DNA of 64,000 nucleotides from Hyalella azteca (taxonomy: Eukaryota; Arthropoda; Malacostraca; Amphipoda; Hyalellidae): NCBI RefSeq assembly GCF_000764305.2, contig NW_025936006.1:72388-136387 (forward strand), given 5' to 3'. This document shows, in pieces, positions 49,089 through 60,218 of the stretch. The notes below the pieces were generated by a model. It saw only the letters and a program-made list of their open reading frames with translations, made no database searches and was not told the DNA's origin. Made by a program: the position numbers and the translations under genes. How positions within the stretch are numbered: position 1 is the first letter of the stretch; each line of letters begins with the position of its first letter.

Positions 49089-49237
49089 TATAACTCAGTA
49101 CTCACTGCAGTGAGTGACAAAAAGCGCATTTTCTCGTCAACGAAAACGTGAAGTCACGGACAGACGGACGGACAGACAGACAGACGGACATGACGAGCAA
49201 AAAGCGCCTTTTTTCCATAAATGAGAAAATGCGTTGA
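49089..49237 (+). mobile_element. Small inverted-repeat element, copy 3
   Basis: Same orientation as the copy about 490 bp upstream. AGCGCATTTTCT at 49123-49134 and GAGAAAATGCGTT at 49223-49235 are the inverted ends, with the (GACA/GACG) core between them. Confidence 0.75.
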
Positions 49238-49559
49238 AAATGAACTGAGTCCAGGATAAGCTGCGACGTCAGCAACAAACATTCCGGCAAAACGAGTGTA
49301 CTAATGTGAAACATTCAGAAACGATGATTATGATAAAATTTATTTCGATTTTTGTTTTCTATAATTCAATTGCATTATTATGTTTGCTGATTACTCTACA
49401 GTACCACCGAAATAAATACCACACTGTATCAGTGTAATGAAGCGCCTGTCTTCTTACAAACAGACAGTGCTTGTGCAGTGTACAGCTTTTCGTTGTTGTA
49501 CATTATCAGCAAAATGCTCTGCTTCCATATTTTTTACTGAGCCGTGCGCAGTAAAAACA

Positions 49560-49745
49560 GCTGTTAGTTTTGTTCTCCAGTGCACAGCGGTGCGCATTGT
49601 TCTACGGTGCACCTCCGAGCGCATTGCCTTCATTGCAGTGCATAGCCAAGCGCATTCTTCTACAGCGCGCAGCCGTGCGCTTTGTTCTACAGTGCACAGG
49701 AGTGCGCTTTGCTTAACAGTGCACAGTCGCGCACAGTTTCCTCTT
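49560..49745 (+). repeat. ~33-bp repeat (TACAGTGCACAGCCGTGCGC)
   Basis: Five or six diverged units with the GTGCAC and GTGCGC cores. Confidence 0.8.
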
Positions 49746-52560
49746 TGCCAAACGGCACAACCGCTGCCCCCGGCACGTCGCAGGATCTGGACAGGAAATT
49801 AAGTGAGCATATTTATCGCCGCGAGAACGGGTGCGCCGCCAGTAAAACATGATTAAATAACCTGCTTGACAGATTACCGCGACGAATGGCCTGCCGCGGG
49901 CCTAATGCTGCTCGCAATGTCTTCCTTTAATGAGCTGCGAGTCGCAGAGTGCCTTGGCAAGATGGCTGACATACCCATGCTCTATTTAAATCATCAAGAG
50001 TACTATTGAGTATGAACATCAACAATACTGCAATGTCAATCAACGTTTTGATTAATTTGCTAAAATACAACAAGCCTTCCAGTAGAATAACGCAGAAGAA
50101 ACGTTGATTACGAGCTGAATTTTTTGACATCGACGTTCATTCAACGTCAGATGACTGATGGGAAGCATGTTATCACAGTTTTCTTTGTAGTCTGGACTTT
50201 TTTCATCCGTCAAAAAAATCGAAAATTAAAAAATTGAGCTTACAGGATATAAAGGAGGAACTTACAAGATTTTGGTCCCTTTCTGGAATGGAGAAATGCG
50301 ATCAGACTCTGATCCTTCTTGGAGGCTCTCCTACTATGTCAGCTATAATCGTTCCTGAACGCCCCTGCCGCGACTTATCGACCTCAACTGACAACTTTGA
50401 TCAGCGGACACTAACCTTTCGGAACTGGACTCGAAAGTTACCCGATTATGGCACGATAAAGATAAGGAATGGGCAGTTAGGCGTTAGAGGTGCTCAGTGT
50501 TTAATTGCTGAGACGTGGCGTCTGCCACTTGCTCTGCTTGCGTTGGCTGAGAGCCTCTTTAAACGGTGACGGGTGACTGAATAAGTCTACATTCTTACAC
50601 TCGTTAAAACTATTAACATCCATAAAATATAATTGCCGCGTGATTTTCTCACTCTCGAGTACAAGGAAAAGTAAACATCAAACTGAATGGCTCGTGCGAT
50701 TAGCCCAAACATGCCTAGCATTAAACTGTTATCATTACATGTAGGATGAGACTGGGGAAATACATGCAGCGTTGAATAATGTCTACAATTTCTGCCTGAC
50801 AGGGGCGCTCAGTACATCGTACGGCGAAAGCTAAGGGATTCCTAAGCAAGAATTTAAGCTGTTGTCCCATTTCTATTCTGCTCATCAAATATGCATATGA
50901 ATGGACTCTAGGAACCACCGAGCGCATCCTTTCCCGACGCAAATCCCATTCCTTGGTCGGAAACGGCCTCCAGGATATCTACGGTACATTGCTGCAGAAG
51001 ATTTCCGAAATCAATGGAACTTTCATCTATTCTAATTTCGAATACATTATTTGGTTTTATGGTTATTACTATCATGCTCTTCTGAGAACTGGTTTTCCTT
51101 GCAGAGCTTCAGCAATGAGAAAATCTTTCGACGTCGTCGAGCCCAATTCGATGAGCGCTCTAAATGCATTGGATAATCTCATTTTGAGATCACATTGGAC
51201 GGCCGTTAATCTCAATCTTGTGCCGGTTGCCTTCAATTATTATTCGTATTACTGAACGAAAACCATTTCCGTTGCATCACCTTTGTGGTAAATCCTTATA
51301 TTTTTCATGGAGATGAGGTAATAAAATACAGTCGTCTTGAAATTCGGTTGTCTAACTTCAATGCTCCTGAGATTGCGTCGTTGCTTCATTCATATTCGCG
51401 GCGTTCGCTCAATTTGGCGGCCTGAGTGCATGGCCTTCGAGTTGCGGGGTGCGTCCTGTGTCATATGAAGGAATTTACGACCAAGCAAATGCCTCTCATC
51501 AAAGAACTAAGATGACGACGTTGCGTCTGCAATGTAAGACGAATTACTGGGACGTGGCTTTCATAAGCATGGCTAATGCAGGGAAGAGGAGCAGTAGTTA
51601 ATGCTATTGGATCTCGCAATACTGTGCCTAGTCTTCAGGAATGAAGGCATCCGTTTATTATAATCATATAATTCGAATTATTCTTCATCCCTATAAATCA
51701 GGAAGAAATGCGATAGTGACTCTTAATTGAAATTAATGAACGCAATAGAATTTAAAACCAGATGAATAATTTCTAGGAGATGCATATGAATGCTTTTGCG
51801 GGAAATTTCTATTTTTTTTCTTCACAGTAGAGTTACGTGTTCTGTTTGCGGACGTTAGAAGTCGAGGCCGTACAACTTAATTGTGGTGAGCTTTGCTTTG
51901 TTCTCCGCGCACGTCTCTGGCGCGTCCTCTAACTTCCATGTGGATGAACTGAGTCTACTCGACGTGGACGGTATAGTTCTGCAACTGCCTCAACTTGTGT
52001 TACTTTTAGCAACTTCAACAAGTTGCAACTCCAACAATGACCACCAGCTATTAAATTGCACTAATTTGCAGTTCTGGCTCTGGGTTAAAGTGGTTCTAAT
52101 CGCTTCCCCTCCACTCCGAATGCTCTGTGCGTTCGGGGCGGGAATTATAGGATGTGGGAATTATATTATCATTAGAATGATGTATAATATTATTATATTG
52201 GAATGATGTTTTATATTTTGTTGCTGCTGCTGAAATGGTTGCAAATCAAGATGAAATACTTAGCAAGCTTCCCACTCAAGGAATGTTCGAAAGAATCATG
52301 TAAATTGGATGAGAAGATAAGGCCGAAAATTCTTGTCTTTTTATTGCTATCCATAATGTATTTTTTAGTTACATTGATACTTGCAACAATTTTCATAGCG
52401 AGGATAAATCCAATTTTTATTCTACCTAACGCATGAAGGAAGGATTTTCTCCGATATCTTGCATGGCTCCCAGCAAGCCGAGACTTTGCTGCAACATATG
52501 GAGGTCAAATTATTTATATATGTGTATAGAGAGGCCAACTGAGAAAGTGGTTTATTGCTT
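49746..52560. other. Intergenic, nothing recognised
   Basis: Several 70-110-codon frames, none with a domain or a splice partner. Confidence 0.55.
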
Positions 52561-52564
52561 ATCG

Positions 52565-52645
52565 AGCTGTTTTGGTTGTGGAGGTCTCGAGTGGTTTTGG
52601 TTGTCGAGGTCTCGAGTGGTTTTGGTTGTGGGGGTCTCTAGTGAT
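52565..52645 (+). repeat. 27-bp repeat x3
   Basis: GTTTTGGTTGTGGAGGTCTC plus GAGTGGT. Confidence 0.85.
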
Positions 52646-53004
52646 GTGGTTGTTGTGGTCGACTTGCTGTGGCCGTCGCCATATACAAGAGTATATCTTG
52701 CTATATTTATTATCTTTCCGAGCATCCATGTATACGTATGCATACATGTTGCTATGATATCATGCTTCAATTTGAGAATTTCGCCCCAATATCGTCTCAA
52801 CTTTTTTATCATGTTGCCATATTGCCTTGCTACGATGCTGGCACGTTACCATAATGCCATGCTATTGTTTAGCAAAATGTTGCCATTATTGCTGCACTCT
52901 CAGCAATCTTATCGATCATGAATATCACTTGTGATCTCGCCGTCCTAAAACAGATCGTGATCAACGTAGCGGCGTAACGCAGGACGGATCATACTCACCA
53001 GCAG

Positions 53005-53297
53005 GTGGTGAGTATACCGGTGAGTATGGAGCTAGCAGGGGTGCAGGTGAGTATGGAGCTAGCAGGGGTGCAGGTGAGTATGGAGCTAGCAGGGATGCAG
53101 GTGAGTATGGAGCTAGCAGGGGTGCAGGTGAGTATGGAGCTAGCAGAGGTGTAGGTGAGTATGGAACTAGCAGGGGTGCAGGTGAGTATGGAGCTAGCAG
53201 GGGTGCAGGTGAGTATGGAGCTAGCAGGGGTGTAGGTGAGTATGGAGCTAGCAGGGGTGTAGGTGAGTATGGAGCTAGCAGGGGTGTAGGTGAGTAA
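53005..53297 (+). repeat. 27-bp minisatellite carrying consensus donor sites
   Basis: About eleven units of GGTGAGTATGGAGCTAGCAG plus GGGTGCA. The joint of adjacent units reads GCAG-GTGAGTAT, a consensus 5' splice site. Confidence 0.95.
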
Positions 53298-55114
53298 TGG
53301 TGAGAGAAACTTAGAGTCCTTGAATTTTTTCAAAATTTAATGGAGATTGAAGTTATGATACAAAATTACGTGTCATCGGGAATGGTATTTTGAAAAACGT
53401 GTACTTGACTCACATTTACCATAAGTTTCATTACATAAGTGAATTCCCAGAAATGTTGTGGAACAGCAAGCTCGCTAGTTCAGTTCTTTTTTTATTATTT
53501 TAAGTGCTTTCATTTAGAGAATTTTGCTGTTATTTTCATCTTTTCAGATCGCAAGAAGACCCGAAGGCGATTGAATTGAACTGTACTACTATGTATAGTA
53601 TTTCACTTCCATAAAAAGTGACGCTTATATATCTGAACTTCTGATAAATTCTGGGATTTATAAACTTCTTTTGCGAGATTCGACCGTAGATTGCTAGGGA
53701 CTTTTCTCATCTCAGTAAATCAGCCTCCCACTTTTTACCCGGAAACAAACTGTCACTTTACCCTAAGATCTGCCGCCTTTCTTACCCCAAATTTGAAACT
53801 TGGTCACTAACTTCGGTAAAGTTTACTGCCCCGACCAATCACAGTAAAAGAGAAGACCGTAAACTCTCAGACGAGCGTTTTAATGTTCCTCTCCGGCCAA
53901 TGTTTATAGTTCCATAATAAACTCCTTTTGAATTGAATTACTTCAATATATACTTTGTGTTTCTTCATAAATTCTATATTGAGTCCAGTTGTTGAGAACT
54001 GCCGAAGTCATAACTTGAGTACGCGATAAGTCACAGAAAACGTTTCACTGCTCTATTACTCTAATAAAAGTGATCGGATGTCAACAATTGCACTTCTTTG
54101 CATAGTGAATATTTATGAATAGGGAGAGGATTGCTCCACGAAAGAACTTATTCTTTCGTCTTAAATTGATTTACCATCTGCACTAACTTCCGCTCATTAG
54201 GATACTTTTTTATCGAAAATATCCAATAAAGTGCCGAAATCGTATTGAACTCATAAAGTGAGGGTGAATATGAATAAAACATGATCGTCGCTTATACCGT
54301 CAATGAGACTCAAGTCGCCACTCAGAAGCTACTGCACTACACTGGCCCCTCGTCCATAAAAACCAACCACTCGCCGCTAGTCCTAAGCTACCATCATTCA
54401 ATCGCAAACTTTGGCATTGGTGGAAGCTTAGGACCGTATTTTCATCAATGGACTCTCCATAAGACAACTTTAAACAGATTTTTTTTTCATAATCTAAGAT
54501 ATCCATGATCTACGACCGATTTATTGATTTATTAATCACTTGTCTTCTTATCATACTTAATATGTTAAAGTCATCGTATAGGGGCGCCATTCTCGTGGAG
54601 GCGTTAGTACGAACAAATGAGAAGAAATGTTTCGCAAGTCGCGTGGACTAACCGTCGTACCATACGATTAAGTAAAAGATACAGTGCCACGCTAGACTAT
54701 GACATATTACGAAATTACGGCAAGAAATGTAAGCATAAACAACATTCGGTGACAGCGCAGATAGTGTTGGACTTCAGCTGTATAATTTTGCGAGGTGTGA
54801 ACGACGCGAGAAGTCGAGATGCCATGTCCGAGTTCATGCATGTTACCAGCTTACAGCCTACTTCGTTCCGTGCCTTAGGCTTACCTCGGCAACAAACAGA
54901 GGCGAGTGGCTTATGGCCAAAGGCCTGCCGACGCTCATTCGACCAAAATTTTCCATAAGGGACGCTGGTGCACAGAGGCGTTGCATGGTCTTGGCGCCGC
55001 ATCCTCCATTAAGCGAAGCAATAATCATGTTCTGCATCTCGTGTTGGCAATAAAGCCCCGGCATTTATCTCTGTGACTTGCGAGAGCGACCAGCCTACGA
55101 GTATGTGCATTATT
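53298..55114. other. Intergenic, nothing recognised
   Basis: Unique AT-rich sequence. Confidence 0.6.
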
Positions 55115-55265
55115 GGGAGCCTGTATATGTGCTCTGACTCGCCTGCTACGTGGAGCTCATACGTGCTCTGACTCGTCTGCTACGTGAGGTTCATACGTGC
55201 TCGGACTCGCCTGCTCCGAGCAGCCCTTTCGTGTTCGGACTCGCCTGCTCCGATAAGCGTTTTTA
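55115..55265 (+). repeat. ~36-bp repeat (GTGCTCTGACTCGCCTGCTA)
   Basis: Four units with diverged ends. Confidence 0.82.
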
Positions 55266-55806
55266 CGCCACGGTTCAACATCGGAGTTAAATCGCTGCAC
55301 ATTGGCTCTCCGGTTCACGTGTTGGCAATCGTGTTGTAACGGACGCCTGTGTAATCATGGTAGTGCCTCTAGCGTTAGACCTATACACAGCCGTGACTTC
55401 GCTGTAACGTTGAATCTAAACCGGCATTGTTCGTTTATACGTGGCGCAGCGAGGTAAGAATTCGTCAACATTATGACTACATATTTTATTGTGCTGATTC
55501 ATATATGCTGCTTATATGTGACATGTAAGAGGTTTTGTTTGTTTATATTACCGAATTTTGTTCTACCCATAGGAAAGCTCCAATTGTGACTCTAGAAAAC
55601 ACGTTCCTTTACCCATTCCCATTGTTGTGCGTGTCTTGATAGGAATAGTTGATCTTGTAATTTAGTCTCTAGTAAATATACGGATTTGAGTGCAGCTTAT
55701 TTACACCTGGTCACTTGATAGGAGTATGTCGCGACGGCCCGCGACAGTGTCATTCCGCGGGCTCATTACCTTTCTCTATAAGCGGAAATGATAAATGATG
55801 GACAAT

Positions 55807-56054
55807 ATTTATGTAAGCAGTTTCGGATACTAGTGTGCTAAGCTAATGGAACGAAAGCTATGGCAGCGGCTAAGATTTAGCACTAGCACTTGAATGTTAT
55901 TTAATAGGCGTTATTGGGAAGAGACGCATTAGAATGTTGTGGTCCTCGTGACCACAACGTGGGGGCTAAAGTTATATGTTACTTAAAAGGGTGCTGTTGC
56001 CAACACGTACTGTATATTAAACTCATGACATGAGTTTTATGCTATTTGATGAAG
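55807..56054 (+). repeat. 248-bp direct repeat, left copy
   Basis: Runs from ATTTATGTAAGCAG to TTTGATGAAG and matches 57138-57385 over its full length, with about three mismatches. It contains a 9-bp perfect stem with 5-nt loop (GTTGTGGTC...GACCACAAC at 55936-55958). Confidence 0.95.
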
Positions 56055-57135
56055 GGGACCGGCTACCCTAAAATTTTCAATTTTGGCGTTTTCCGGTTTT
56101 TGGGCTCATCTTAAAGCTTACTTTTTGACGCATCCAACGGTACCAGAATCATCCCTCTACGTCGAAAAATGATTTCGTAACAGCTCCCCGAAGGGAGGGA
56201 GTTTTTAAAGCCCTTAACTAAAGCCTATGGGATTAATTAGAAGGCTAGACACACTAAAAAGGAACGTCTGACGTTAAGCGGCCAATCATGGCATTATCCG
56301 GTGCTCATACTCATCTTAAAGCTTACTTTCTGACGATTCCATTGGTGGCAGTATCATCTTTATACCTCCATTTTTACGTTCACCACGCCCCATGGAACGG
56401 GGGGCGGTGGGGGGCGGCCTTAACAAATTCCTAAGGCATTAATTACGGGGCGTGACTTGATATACTGCTTGCTGCAGCCAGATCTTTCAGTGCCGATCAT
56501 GACAGCGAGGTGAAAGGTGTGCAGCCACTCGCTCTAGTCCTTACTCACTTAGTTTTAAGGCTTAGTTTCAGTATGTTGGCTACGTTACGACTCTTTTACG
56601 TCATTTTACGTGCCGCCCGGCAGTTTTTCGGGCGTGGTGAAAACCTCCGATTGGTCTCACGGCAAACCTATCTCCTCCTACAGTTTTCAAGCTACAGCAA
56701 TGAGACACATACCATTCGACTCGCAAAGACCATACCTATCGATTTGAACATCACTTTTTTGAATTTCTATCTGGTTCGTTTTTTATATGGGGGAGAAGGG
56801 AGGGGGAGGGGGGAAAAATGAGAAAAATGGGAAAAACGCGCAAAAAAAAACTATGGGGAAAATGAAAAAACCCATGTTTGAATCGACAGATATGGTCTTC
56901 ACAAATAGAATGATACGTGTCTCGATGTTGTAGGATGATATTTGTAGGAGGAGATAGAATTTCTAAAGTCCCCCTTTTTAGCCGTTTTCTATGAATTTCG
57001 CGTTTTCTATCAATTTTTTCGAAAAATTTATGGTAGCAAAATGTTATTTTTTTTACATTTTACGTATGTACGTGAAGTTTCAGGATGATCGGATAATAAC
57101 TGTAGAAGTTTTTCCGGAGGGTAGCCGGTCCCCTT
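56052..57135. mobile_element. 1084-bp element with 18-bp terminal inverted repeats
   Basis: AAGGGGACCGGCTACCCT at 56052-56069 is repeated as a perfect reverse complement at 57118-57135. There is no credible transposase; the longest frame (56510-56821) is unlike any protein I know. Internally, a block with TCATCTTAAAGCTTACTTT recurs at about 56108 and 56312, so the interior contains degenerate duplicates. I see no simple target duplication. The superfamily is unknown. Confidence 0.75.
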
Positions 57136-57137
57136 AA

Positions 57138-57385
57138 ATTTATGTAAGCAGTTTGGGATACTAGTGTGCTAAGCTAATGGAACGAAAGCTATGGCAGCGG
57201 CTAAGATTTAGCACTAGCACTTGAATGTTATTTAATAGGCGTTATTGGGAGGAGACGCATTAGAATGTTGTGGTCCTCGTGACCACAACGTGGGGGCTAA
57301 AGTTATATGTTACTTAAAAGGGTGCTGTTGCCAACACGTACTGTATATTAAACTCATGACATAAGTTTTATGCTATTTGATGAAG
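57138..57385 (+). repeat. 248-bp direct repeat, right copy
   Basis: Same length as the left copy and nearly identical. The two lie directly on either side of the 1084-bp TIR element. They do not look like LTRs: no TG...CA ends and no primer-binding site. Confidence 0.95.
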
Positions 57386-59312
57386 ATTATTGCGAGAATA
57401 GAGCGTTATTCGTAAACAAGTTGGTCGCATTCATTAGCCATTTTTCCTCTCGCATATCCTCACTTTATTCTACTTATAAATTAAAACCTATTATGATGAA
57501 ATAGTTTGATGAAAGTTTTAATAATCAAAACTGTAATATTTCACAAGTAGGGATTATTTTAATGCAAATACTAGAATCATTTATACTTATTTTCTGTCAT
57601 ACGGAAACACTTGGCTACTGAACAGGGGTTTTCGTCCGGTTTTCTCGCCTTCGATAAAATTCTTACTCAGTTGGCCTGTGAAGTTACAGGAGTTTCTCGC
57701 ATTTAGTTTTGATTTAATGGACGTTTCGGAGCTACTAAGTCGTTATCACACGCTGATGTGCCGAGTCGGGCCGGTGAACAGAGTGTAGTAATACGAGCAT
57801 AACATGTGTGGCTCTTGGCAGCATCTGGGCTGGTCATAACGGCACTATTGTAGTGCTTGCATCTTGCCATTATCTTTCATAAGGCAGCCGTGCATCTGAC
57901 TGGCCACTGCGCTTCCATGCCATGGCTTCTTTGTTGGCCGCGGCACGCGGATGACGGAATGCGTCGTTATGCTGCATGGCCGCGACGTCCGCCTTTGTTG
58001 CAGCATGCGCGTTGTGCGCCACATGACGCGCTCATGATGTTGTGACGTCCACCTTTGTTGCAACATTCGCACTGCGGTGCTGATGATCCATATTTTACAT
58101 CACTCATTCACCATTTATGTACTGCTTGTTCGTTATACGGATACGATGATAATTCGCCGAAACATAGCCATTCATTCCGATTTTAAACTAAAACATGAAG
58201 AATCATTCAAAGTGTCACCTGGGTGTATTTCAAAATATTTCATGAATTTTTGTAATTCATAAAAATTTGTAAGGAATTTCAAAATAATTTTTCCACAGCT
58301 ATCAGACTTGACAGAATTGTTTGACGTCTAGCGTGTGACGAGCTCATGCGAGGGATAATCCTCACTTGTGAAATAATTCGTCCTGACGCCGGCGAAACGT
58401 CCACAAATTAGCATATGAGATGATCCTGGCTCGCATCATTAAGATTCCCCTCGCCTAACCCAGAGTTGGCCGACAAACAAGGCTAACTTCACTGCGAAAC
58501 TAGACAAGCGTAAACATTTCTTTGAATTAAATTCAACGAACTCAGCAGCAGACAGAAATTTTATTCTAATTTATGCTGGTCAGTAAGAAGTCGAAGTCGT
58601 AGGGCGGGAGAGATTTAACGACTTGTTTACTCCGGCCTCCACAGACCAGTTATCTTGACGATTTTTATAGGCAGGCCAGATTTTCTAGGCCTCCAGTGGA
58701 GACTGGAAGCCCTGAGCATTTCGTGCGGTAAACATGAGCTTGTCAGGACCAAGGAAAGCATCGGGCGCTGCCGATGTTATCTGCCTCATATGAAAGACAT
58801 CCGCTCCATACTTAGAGCAACCCGAGACCCTCTTTCTCTCCAGGGCTTCCTTTGCTACGGAGAGACGCGGTTCTACGATGACCATATATATAATAAATTT
58901 TGCTTAATGGGAGATTCTAAATAATGTCTAGTCAGAGCAGAGGCCCATGCTCGACAAATGGAAAATTCGGAACTTTTCGTTACAAAAAAAATTTTTCAGT
59001 CTCGCGCTAATATTTTCAAATTTCGAAGTGGCGTTCGGGCGTTTCAATAAAAATGCAAGAACCTTTAAATTTGCGATTCCGAAGATATTATATCCGCAAC
59101 ACACCTTTACGCTGGATCCATATGCGTATGTATTTGCCAGTCATCGATGAATGAACATGTTTTTTATTGATTTCTTTAAAATCCTGAAAAAAACGATGTT
59201 GCCATCGGCTCGGCATCTCACGGCTCAGCGGAGGCAGTTGCAAACAATAAAAAGAATTGCATTGAATTACGGTAAGCTGATCTCGAAATTCAATTATATT
59301 TATTGTCAATAC
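57386..59312. other. Intergenic, nothing recognised
   Basis: Unique sequence between two mobile elements. Confidence 0.6.
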
Positions 59313-59320
59313 CCGAAATT
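59313..59320 (+). repeat. Target-site duplication of hAT element, left
   Basis: CCGAAATT, identical to the right copy. Confidence 0.9.
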
Positions 59321-60210
59321 CAGAGCTGGGCAGCGTTACTTAGAAATGTAGCGGCGATACTGCTACCGCTACATGCTCTAAATGTAGCGGGCGCTACCGC
59401 TACCCCCACTAGATTGTAGCGAACGCTACCGCTACCGCTACAGTAAAATGTAGCGCCGCTACATTAGCCACTACAATGGCCAAAATTATTGGAAATCTCT
59501 AAATATTTATTGTTCTGCTATTGGGATTTACTCATAAACATTTAATGATAATAAAACATTTTCAAAACATATCAATGCAACTTTATTGCAATCAGCCTAA
59601 CCGAACTTGTACGGGTTAGATGCAATAAATAAAAGTTACAGTTATTTTTATGTTTTACCTTCCCTACATGGATGTCTACTTTAATCTACCAATCTCAAAC
59701 ATTATCCACATATATTGATAAAAAATAAGTCTTTTATTTTTATATATATGTGGATTATTTTTGAGATTGGTAGATTAAAGTAGACATCCATGTAGGGAAG
59801 GTGAAACATAAAAATAACTAAAAATAAGTGTAAGCAAACTGAAACATGAAAAAATACTTGTAAGTGGTAACTGGTAACAACTTAACAAGTAACAACTAAC
59901 ATGTTGACACTAGTAACAGGCTGAGGTTGACAACATTACACCGAAATCTTTCGTACAGTTTTATTCTGTAATTTATATTATGTTTGTATAATGCTGGTTT
60001 TTAAATAATATTTAATACTATTAAGTAAAATTTAAAGGCTTTATCTATAAATGTAGCGGTAGCGCTGTAGCGGCAAAACCTCGTATCTCTACTTAAATAT
60101 GTAGCGGGCGCTACCGCTACCGCCACATTGCCTTAAATGTAGCGCCGCTACCGCTACTGCTACTGAAAATTTAGCGGCCGCTACATGTAGCGCGCTACTG
60201 CCCACATCTG
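59321..60210. mobile_element. Non-autonomous hAT-type element (890 bp)
   Basis: Terminal inverted repeats begin CAGAGCTGGGCAG on the left and CAGATGTGGGCAG (reverse complement of the right end), the hAT form. An 8-bp target duplication CCGAAATT flanks it at 59313-59320 and 60211-60218. Both subterminal regions are crowded with GTAGCG / CGCTAC copies, as expected of transposase-binding repeats. There is no transposase frame. The centre holds a long hairpin (separate entry). The precise duplication suggests a recent insertion. Confidence 0.92.
59640..59819. repeat. Long internal inverted repeat of the hAT element
   Basis: The left arm (about 59640-59717, containing CCTTCCCTACATGGATGTCT) recurs in inverted form at about 59746-59819 with very few mismatches, around a short AT-rich loop. 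A transcript would fold into a hairpin of some 70 bp. Confidence 0.88.
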
Positions 60211-60218
60211 CCGAAATT
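60211..60218 (+). repeat. Target-site duplication of hAT element, right
   Basis: CCGAAATT, identical to the left copy. Confidence 0.9.

Noticed and set aside
51883..52921. Three plus-strand frames overlapping by ATGA, like a bacterial operon
   Set aside because: No ribosome-binding sites, no recognisable proteins, and the surrounding DNA is eukaryotic; chance overlap in AT-rich sequence.
55807..57385. LTR retrotransposon
   Set aside because: The 248-bp repeats lack TG/CA ends, and there is no primer-binding site, polypurine tract or gag-pol frame; TIRs lie inside instead.
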